Below are positions 11,355 through 16,847 of a stretch of 16,847 bases of DNA, in pieces. Made by a program: the position numbers and the translations under genes. A model generated the notes under the pieces. That model searched no databases, was not told the DNA's origin, and saw only the letters and a list, made by a program, of their open reading frames with translations. The stretch is from contig CALDID010000224.1 in assembly GCA_937901865.1 (NCBI GenBank), positions 1-16,847 of the forward strand, written 5' to 3'. Position 1 is the first letter of the stretch. Every line of letters begins with the position of its first letter. Source of the stretch: an uncultured Treponema sp. GTDB lineage: Bacteria > Spirochaetota > Spirochaetia > Treponematales > Treponemataceae.

Positions 11355-12293
11355 ATGACGGAAAATATTTTAGATGTTCGCGATGTAAACGCAAGCTATA
11401 GCAATTTAAAAGGTGTGCTCAAAAACGTATCGCTTGGCATAAAGCACAATGAGTTTTTCGGGCTTGTCGGCGAATCTGGGTGCGGTAAAACGACGCTCTC
11501 TCGTGCTATTCTCGGCTTAATCGACTTTGAAGGCTCAATCAAAGTAAACGGCATTTCTTTAACTTCAAAAAGCCGCCTTGCATTTACTAAAGAAGTGCAA
11601 GCTGTGTTTCAAGACCCGCTCGCCGCGTTAAATCCGCATAAGACAATAGGCTTTTCTATGGAAGAACCGCTTGCAATACACAAAATCGGAACGGCAAAAG
11701 AGCGAAGGGAAAAAGTAGAAAAGATGCTTGAAAAAGTCGGGCTTGATAAGAGCTTTTACTTTCGATACCCCTCTGAACTTTCTGGAGGACAGCGTCAAAG
11801 GGTGTGTATCGGCACTTCGCTTATGCTAAATCCGAAGCTAATTGTGGCAGACGAGGCGATAAGCGCGCTTGATGTTTCTATCGGTTCTCAAATACTGAAC
11901 TTATTTCAAAAAATCCATAGTGAAATGGAATTGTCACTTCTTTTCATATCACATAATATAAATATCGTGTATTATCTTTGCGACCGAATTGCCGTGATGT
12001 TTAAGGGCAGAATAGTAGAGCAGGGAAGTGCAGAAGATGTTTGCAACAATCCGCTACACCCATACACAAGGCTTTTGATGTCTGCCGTTCCCGATTTAGA
12101 CGACGACACAAAAGAAAAAAAGACGCTTGTCAAATATAAGGCGGCTTGTGAGGGCGAAAGCGAGGCGTGCGGATTTTATAAGCGATGTCCGTATGCAAGC
12201 GAGCGGTGCAAAAAAGAAAGCGCATTGGTGAACGTGGCAAAACAAGGCGAAAATGAACATCTGGTAAGATGTCATTACATAGATACACATTAA
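11355..12293 (+). CDS. ABC transporter ATP-binding protein, DppF/NikE/OppF family
   Basis: The 312-residue second ATPase has Walker A GESGCGKT (39-46), Q-loop Gln86 in VFQDPLAALNP, signature LSGGQRQR (142-149), Walker B KLIVADE (161-167) and His200 of the switch. The C-terminal extension again carries a Cys-rich segment (CGFYKRCPYASERCK). The frame is open to a TTG 30 bases upstream, inside the previous gene, but GGAAAGA followed by ATG at 11355 is the likely start, 13 bases after the previous stop. One detail differs from the usual family: Walker B is followed by AISALD where VSALD is common, which should not affect activity. Confidence 0.93.
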   Translation: MTENILDVRDVNASYSNLKGVLKNVSLGIKHNEFFGLVGESGCGKTTLSRAILGLIDFEGSIKVNGISLTSKSRLAFTKEVQAVFQDPLAALNPHKTIGFSMEEPLAIHKIGTAKERREKVEKMLEKVGLDKSFYFRYPSELSGGQRQRVCIGTSLMLNPKLIVADEAISALDVSIGSQILNLFQKIHSEMELSLLFISHNINIVYYLCDRIAVMFKGRIVEQGSAEDVCNNPLHPYTRLLMSAVPDLDDDTKEKKTLVKYKAACEGESEACGFYKRCPYASERCKKESALVNVAKQGENEHLVRCHYIDTH

Positions 12294-12305
12294 GGAGTCT
12301 TTTTT

Positions 12306-13844
12306 ATGAATCGTTTTCAAAAGATTTCGGCTATAGCTTTTTCGGCTTTAGCTGTTGGTCTTCTTTTTTCTTGTGGAGGGGAAAAAGAAAAGGGTGTTTC
12401 TGAAAAGAGTGAGAGCGCACAAAACGTTGCAAACTCTATTATAGAGGGCGGCGAGTTTGTCTTTGGAGTGGCGACAGAGCTTAACAACTTCGACCCATTC
12501 ACAAGCATTACGGCCGATGTTCGCGGCGTGAACTTTAATATCTTTGAAGGATTGGTAAAAGTCGCTTCTGATGGCAGCTTTGAGGGAGCTATAGCGGATA
12601 GCTACAAAGTTTCAGAGGACGCAAAAGTGTATACTTTCCACATCAGAGAAGGCGTACAGTTTCACAACGGCAAGGCTCTTGAAGAAAAAGATATTCTTTA
12701 TTCTGTGCAGAAAGCTATCGATAAAAAGTTTGCTGGCTACTCAGAAATTCAAGAGTTCGGTATGAAAGATGATAATCTTGTCATCGTACTAAACCAAGCA
12801 GACGCAGGATTTGTGGCATATTTAACGAATGCAATCGTGCCTGCTGATTATGACAATCACGCCTTAGAGCCAATCGGTACAGGTCCTTTCAAGCTCACCG
12901 AATATAAAGAGCAAGACCATGTTACCCTTGAAAAGAACGAAGCGTATTGGGGTGAGAAAGCACATCTTGATAAAGTCGTGATAAAGTTTGTCGCAAGTCA
13001 GGCGAACCTTGTCATCAGCTTCCAATCTGGCGCAATAGACGGCTTTAGCGCAGAGGCTGGCACTGTTATGCAGCTTGACGAAAACGCAATCACGAAATAT
13101 CAATCTAACTCTAACGCTGTTCAGCTCATCGCTCTTAACAATGACTTTGAGCCGTTCAAAGATGCTCGCGTGCGACAGGCTTTGAATTATCTTGTAGACC
13201 GCAAAGAAATTGTAGACACGGTGAATTATGGCTATGGCGTTATCACAGGCTCGGCTCTTATTCCTGCGCTCTCAAAATATTATGATGATACGCTCTCTTC
13301 TTCTTACACGGTCGATGTTGAAAAGGCAAAAGAGCTTTTGACTCAAGCAGGATACCCGAACGGCTTTAAGTTCACTATCACCGTTCCTTCTTCTTACACG
13401 GTGCACGTCGATACCGCTTCTGTAGTGGTGAATCAGCTTGCAAAAGCGGGTATTAATGCGGACATTAAACAAGTTGATTGGGCAACGTGGCTTTCTAACG
13501 TGTATAAAGGCAGACAGTACGAAGCGACAATCATTTCTCTCGATGGCTCTTTAGCATATCCTACGGCGTTCCTTTCTCGCTATGTATCAAGCGCAAAGAA
13601 CAACTTTATGAACTTCAAAAGCTCTTCTTATGACGACATCTATGCAAAGGCTATTTCTACGATTGACGAAGATGAGAAAGAAGAATTGTTCAAATCAGCA
13701 CAGAAAATCTTGAGCAATGAAGCCGCTGGCGTGTATATCCAAGACATCAGCGAATTTGCCGTGTATAACAAGAACTTTGCAGGCTACAAAGGCTATCCGC
13801 TCTATGCTCGCGACTTTAGCGCAATCTACAAAGTAGCGAAATAA
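12306..13844 (+). CDS. extracellular solute-binding lipoprotein, family 5 (peptide/nickel type)
   Basis: The 512-residue protein is the binding component of the importer. It has a signal peptide ending in the lipobox LFSC (Cys23), followed by GGEKEKG. The mature part shows the family 5 core: GGEFVFGVATELNNFDPF, NIFEGLVK, YTFHIREGVQFHNGKALEEKDI (about 107-129), IGTGPFKLTEY (about 189-199), DARVRQALNYLVDRKEIVD and YNPE-like C-lobe elements. AAGGAG (12292-12297) overlaps the previous stop and lies 8 nt before the ATG. Placing the binding protein last is unusual, since it is more often first. Whether it binds peptides, nickel-chelates or something else cannot be decided by eye. It is 20 bases from trkA. 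Confidence 0.93.
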   Translation: MNRFQKISAIAFSALAVGLLFSCGGEKEKGVSEKSESAQNVANSIIEGGEFVFGVATELNNFDPFTSITADVRGVNFNIFEGLVKVASDGSFEGAIADSYKVSEDAKVYTFHIREGVQFHNGKALEEKDILYSVQKAIDKKFAGYSEIQEFGMKDDNLVIVLNQADAGFVAYLTNAIVPADYDNHALEPIGTGPFKLTEYKEQDHVTLEKNEAYWGEKAHLDKVVIKFVASQANLVISFQSGAIDGFSAEAGTVMQLDENAITKYQSNSNAVQLIALNNDFEPFKDARVRQALNYLVDRKEIVDTVNYGYGVITGSALIPALSKYYDDTLSSSYTVDVEKAKELLTQAGYPNGFKFTITVPSSYTVHVDTASVVVNQLAKAGINADIKQVDWATWLSNVYKGRQYEATIISLDGSLAYPTAFLSRYVSSAKNNFMNFKSSSYDDIYAKAISTIDEDEKEELFKSAQKILSNEAAGVYIQDISEFAVYNKNFAGYKGYPLYARDFSAIYKVAK

Positions 13845-13864
13845 GGATTTTAAGAAGCGCATAT

Positions 13865-15268
13865 ATGAAGACGGTGATTGTTGGCGGCGGGCTTACTGGT
13901 ATGCAATTAGCTCGCAGGCTTATAAACGAAAGAAATGATGTGGTAATTATTGAAAACAACGAGGAAACGGCGAGACATCTTGCAAATCGCTTGAATTGCG
14001 CAGTGCTAAGCGAAGACGGAAACAATCTTGCAACGCTTGAAAAAGCAGGGATTCAAAGCGCAGACGCTTTAGTGTGCGTAACGAGCAGTGATGAAGTGAA
14101 TATGATTACCTGTTCACTTGCAGACGCGGTGTATCCGAAAGTGCTCAAAATAGCGCGCGTAAGAAACTATGCCTACTATGTCAACACAACTCAAGCCTCT
14201 CTTTCTCATTCTGCCTTTCAAAACGCCAATCACCGTCCTCTTTATGGCATTGACTTTATGGTACACCCTGACGTAGAAGCGGCAAGCTCTATCATAAAAG
14301 CGGTGGAGCACGGAGCTTCTACGGAAGTTATCACGTTTGAAAATACGACGTATGAAATGTGTCGCATTACGGTTGAAAGCGGCAGCGCAATGGAAGGCAA
14401 GCTCGTAAAAGATGTGCGCTCTTTGACGGATAAGCCGTTTTCGGTGTGCTATGTAGAAAACAGTGAGCGCGCTGTGTTAGCAGACGGCTTTACGCCTCTT
14501 AATGCAGGGGACAGAATCGGCATATTAACCGAGAGGGCGCATATTTCTACAATGCTTGACCTGTGCGGCTCTAAAGCGCAATCCTTGAAGAAAATCGCTC
14601 TTGTCGGTGCGGGGCAAATCGGCACTCTTGTAGCAACTTCTCTTGTTAAAAGCAAAAAGAAGAGAAAAGCCTTTTTTATCATTGACAGCGACGACAAAAA
14701 AGCAAAGATTGCAAGCGATAAATTCGGCAAAGAAGCCAATATCTTCAATGCGGACATTAGCGATGAGGCGTTTATTCAAGAAGAGGGCTTGAACAATTTT
14801 GACCTTTCTATTTGTGCAACGACAAATTACGAGCTGAATATGGTTTCAAGCGCATACCTCAAATCGCTCGGAGTGGAGCGCACAATAGCCGTTGTTGCAG
14901 GCTCTGCCTACGAGAATATCGCAAAGAACATCGGGGTTGATATTCCCGTTCCTATTCGCGACGCGGTTGCCGATAGCATTATAGGACACCTAAAGGGAAA
15001 AGCTGTTACTGGTATTCACACGGTTTCGGGCGGCAATTTTGAAACAATCGAATGTAAGATAGAAAACTCGTCGAAAGTGTGCGGCAAAAACCTCATACAA
15101 ATCGCAAGAAAGGGCGAGTTTTTGGTTCTCATCGTGAAAAAAGCAGGCGAGGACAGCTATAAAATCCCTGTGGGTAAAACGATTCTTGAACAAGGAGATA
15201 GAGTTTTGCTCATCACTAGCGCAAAGTATAATCAAAAGACAATCAACTTTTTCGGCGGCAAACAATGA
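13865..15268 (+). CDS. trkA: Trk potassium uptake regulator TrkA
   Basis: The 467-residue cytoplasmic gating ring protein controls the TrkH channel according to nucleotide binding. It has two RCK units. The first has a Rossmann start MKTVIVGGGLTGMQLA with an acidic end of strand two (VVIIENNEE), to about residue 120, and then a TrkA-C domain (about 150-235). The second has KKIALVGAGQIGTLVA (about 241-256) with FFIIDSDDKKA, and then a TrkA-C domain (about 380-462). This double length is normal for TrkA. AAGAAG (13852-13857) is 7 nt before the ATG. It overlaps trkH by ATGA, the usual pairing. The 20-base gap after the transport genes suggests one transcript, though a biological link with the importer is not obvious. 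Confidence 0.96.
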   Translation: MKTVIVGGGLTGMQLARRLINERNDVVIIENNEETARHLANRLNCAVLSEDGNNLATLEKAGIQSADALVCVTSSDEVNMITCSLADAVYPKVLKIARVRNYAYYVNTTQASLSHSAFQNANHRPLYGIDFMVHPDVEAASSIIKAVEHGASTEVITFENTTYEMCRITVESGSAMEGKLVKDVRSLTDKPFSVCYVENSERAVLADGFTPLNAGDRIGILTERAHISTMLDLCGSKAQSLKKIALVGAGQIGTLVATSLVKSKKKRKAFFIIDSDDKKAKIASDKFGKEANIFNADISDEAFIQEEGLNNFDLSICATTNYELNMVSSAYLKSLGVERTIAVVAGSAYENIAKNIGVDIPVPIRDAVADSIIGHLKGKAVTGIHTVSGGNFETIECKIENSSKVCGKNLIQIARKGEFLVLIVKKAGEDSYKIPVGKTILEQGDRVLLITSAKYNQKTINFFGGKQ

Positions 15269-16698
15269 TAATCCGCATTATCACGGCAATTCTTGCTATT
15301 GTCTCCCTTTCTTTTCTCCTGCCGCTCGCAACAGCCCTCTATTACGGCGAAAAAGATATGATTGCTCCTTTTGCGCTGCCTATGGTTGTGGTGCTTTTTC
15401 TTTCTGCGATTATACTGCTTGTCTTTCGGGGCAAAGGGAAAAATCTTTCTTTGCGGCAAAGCTATATCGTTGTCAGCCTGTCTTGGACAATCACATCAAT
15501 ATACGGCGCAATCCCGCTGTATGCTTCTGGCGTGATAAAAAGCATAGCAGGCGCACTCTTTGAAAGCGTTTCAGGCTTTACGACAACAGGCTCTACCGTC
15601 ATCGAGAATATCGATGCTATCCCCAAAAGCATAAACCTATGGAGATGCTTGGAGCATTGGCTTGGCGGAATGGGAATTGTAACGCTTACCGTGGCTCTTT
15701 TGCCCTTGCTTGGCGTGGGAGGCTTTCAGCTCATCAAAGCCGAAACGACAGGTCCTGAAAAAGGCAAAGTTACTCCTAAAATCGCCACTACTGCCAAAGT
15801 CTTGTGGTTCATCTATTTCGGATTTACGATTGTGCAGACTCTGTTGTTGAAAATCGCAGGAATGAGCTTTTTCGATTCCCTTTGCCACTCGTTCGCCACC
15901 TTAGGCACAGGCGGATTTTCCACCAAAAGCGAGAGCATCGGCTATTACAACAGCTCTGCAATCGACGCAATTTGCACGGTGTTTATGTTTTTGGCAGGGG
16001 TGAATTTCAGCCTTTATTTCTATGTGTTCACAGGCAAACTCCGCGAGCTAAAAACAAACAGCGAGCTAAAAGCCTACATTGCCATCTGCGTCGTTATAAC
16101 GCTGCTGCTCACGCTGTGCATAAAAAGCTCTTACGGCTCATTCCTGCAAGCCTTTCGCTATGCTTCTTTTCAAGTGTCGTCCATCATCACAACAACAGGC
16201 TTTGCGACCGCTGATTATACTTCGTGGCCGCCTTGTGCACAGTTTTTAATCTTTATCTTGTTTTTTATCGGCGGCTGTTCTGGCTCTACAGGCGGCGGCA
16301 TAAAGGTTATTCGCTGGGTTGTGCTTGCAAAGCAAATCGGCAACGAAATAAAAAAGACGCTGCACCCTCACGGCGTTTACTCATTGCGCTTGAACTCATC
16401 TCCGAGCGGCAAAGGCATAATCATTTCTGTGGCGAGCTTCATCTTTTTGTATCTTGCATTGGTCTTTGCAACCACGTTTGCCTCTTGCATTGCGGGCTTA
16501 GATTTGCTCACTTCATTCACTGCAAGTCTGTCGATGGTCGGCAATATAGGACCTGCCTTCTCCTCTCTTTCTCCCTCATACACTTGGCTCTCCGTGCCGA
16601 GTGCGCTCAAACTCTTTTATTGCTTTGCAATGCTTGCAGGCAGATTAGAGCTGTATACAATGCTCATCTTTTTCTTTCCGCCGTTCTGGCGCAATTAA
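15265..16698 (+). CDS. trkH: Trk potassium channel/transporter subunit TrkH
   Basis: The 477-residue membrane protein is the ion pathway of the Trk system. Four pore loops of the SKT superfamily are visible: SGFTTTGST (about 103-111), ATLGTGGFST (211-220), IITTTGFATAD (308-318) and SMVGNIGPAF (423-432). The conserved pore glycine is present in each. CLEHWLGGMGIV (128-139) and GGCSGSTGGGIKVIRW (336-351, the gate-loop region) are also typical of TrkH. It begins in the trkA stop codon and ends FFFPPFWRN, as in the family. Length is normal. A tandem repeat array, not a clear terminator, follows. Confidence 0.96.
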   Translation: MIIRIITAILAIVSLSFLLPLATALYYGEKDMIAPFALPMVVVLFLSAIILLVFRGKGKNLSLRQSYIVVSLSWTITSIYGAIPLYASGVIKSIAGALFESVSGFTTTGSTVIENIDAIPKSINLWRCLEHWLGGMGIVTLTVALLPLLGVGGFQLIKAETTGPEKGKVTPKIATTAKVLWFIYFGFTIVQTLLLKIAGMSFFDSLCHSFATLGTGGFSTKSESIGYYNSSAIDAICTVFMFLAGVNFSLYFYVFTGKLRELKTNSELKAYIAICVVITLLLTLCIKSSYGSFLQAFRYASFQVSSIITTTGFATADYTSWPPCAQFLIFILFFIGGCSGSTGGGIKVIRWVVLAKQIGNEIKKTLHPHGVYSLRLNSSPSGKGIIISVASFIFLYLALVFATTFASCIAGLDLLTSFTASLSMVGNIGPAFSSLSPSYTWLSVPSALKLFYCFAMLAGRLELYTMLIFFFPPFWRN

Positions 16699-16713
16699 AG
16701 CCTTTAGACTTTG

Positions 16714-16847
16714 TTCCGCCCGTATCAAAGGTCTAGTTCCGCCCGCATCAAAGGTTTAGTTCCGCCCGTATCAAAGGTTTAGTTCCGCTCGCATCAAAGG
16801 TTTAGTTCCGCTCGCATCAAAGGTTTAGTTCCGCTCGCAACTAGGAG
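16714..16847 (+). repeat. 23-bp tandem repeat array after trkH
   Basis: Five units begin at 16714, 16737, 16760, 16783 and 16806, and a sixth, diverged after 11 bases, begins at 16829. Each starts TTCCGC(C/T)CG(T/C) and holds ATCAAAGG before ending TTTAG or TCTAG. The first three units have CCCG and the last three CTCG, which suggests stepwise duplication. The final unit turns into CTAGGAG, a ribosome-site-like end at the window edge. The period is not a multiple of three and there are no unique spacers, so it is neither coding nor CRISPR. Confidence 0.95.

Noticed and set aside
12262..12275. TGGTAAGATGT near the end of the second ATPase gene, as in the tandem sites at 7273 and 7296
   Set aside because: An 11-base match between two places in 17 kb is expected many times by chance, and it lies inside coding sequence without the dyad half.
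8641..13844. Assigning the importer as a nickel (Nik) system or a biotin-related importer because of nearby bioB
   Set aside because: The subunits fit the broad peptide/nickel family, and neither the binding protein nor the neighbours show a substrate-specific feature; the BirA site controls bioB, and a hairpin lies between.
16714..16847. CRISPR array
   Set aside because: The 23-bp units are directly adjacent, without unique spacers, and no cas gene is present.

Overview
The window looks like chromosomal DNA of a host-associated anaerobic spirochaete, most likely Treponema. The reasons are the relaxed spirochaete-type lipoprotein signals, the Asp/Ser/Thr-rich lipoprotein, the anaerobe-type look of BioB and the mix of UxaC, Trk and peptide-type ABC genes. 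The genus is an inference from gene character, not from a marker gene. No rRNA, tRNA, CRISPR array, transposase or phage gene was seen.

Layout. Bases 1-132 are the end of an unrecognised gene. Bases 247-633 hold a 3'-truncated microbial-type poly(ADP-ribose) glycohydrolase. Bases 779-3604 are a metal-transport module: strong promoter, a one-TM DUF6110-like protein, a terminator-like hairpin, a CtpC-like P1B ATPase, and an overlapping stand-alone HMA-like protein closed by a terminator. This module is visibly richer in G+C than what follows bioB. Bases 3605-4005 are gene-free and hold five 41-bp tandem repeats and several dyads, then a Ser-rich lipoprotein gene (4006-4791) with its terminator.

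On the minus strand lie uxaC (4919-6328) and a Phd/PIN toxin-antitoxin pair (6479-7160). The pair is framed by two copies of a 42-43 bp direct repeat, one of which carries its likely promoter. Bases 7220-7423 are dense in regulatory signals, including a near-consensus BirA biotin operator over the promoter of a solitary bioB (7424-8383).

From 8466 to the end all genes are on the plus strand. They are a 54-aa hydrophobic protein whose start lies inside a terminator-like hairpin, a complete five-gene Dpp/Nik/Opp-type ABC importer (8641-13844; permease, permease, ATPase, ATPase, binding lipoprotein), and trkA-trkH for potassium uptake (13865-16698). ATGA overlaps and short gaps suggest one long transcript. 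A 23-bp tandem array (16714-16847) fills the space after trkH and ends in a Shine-Dalgarno-like sequence at the window edge.

The most interesting system is the three-part metal module. Its small TM protein plus CPC-less, HMA-like-fronted ATPase resembles the mycobacterial PacL1-CtpC pair, with an additional free HMA-like partner. The repeat-flanked toxin-antitoxin cassette and the BirA-controlled, probable type II BioB come next.
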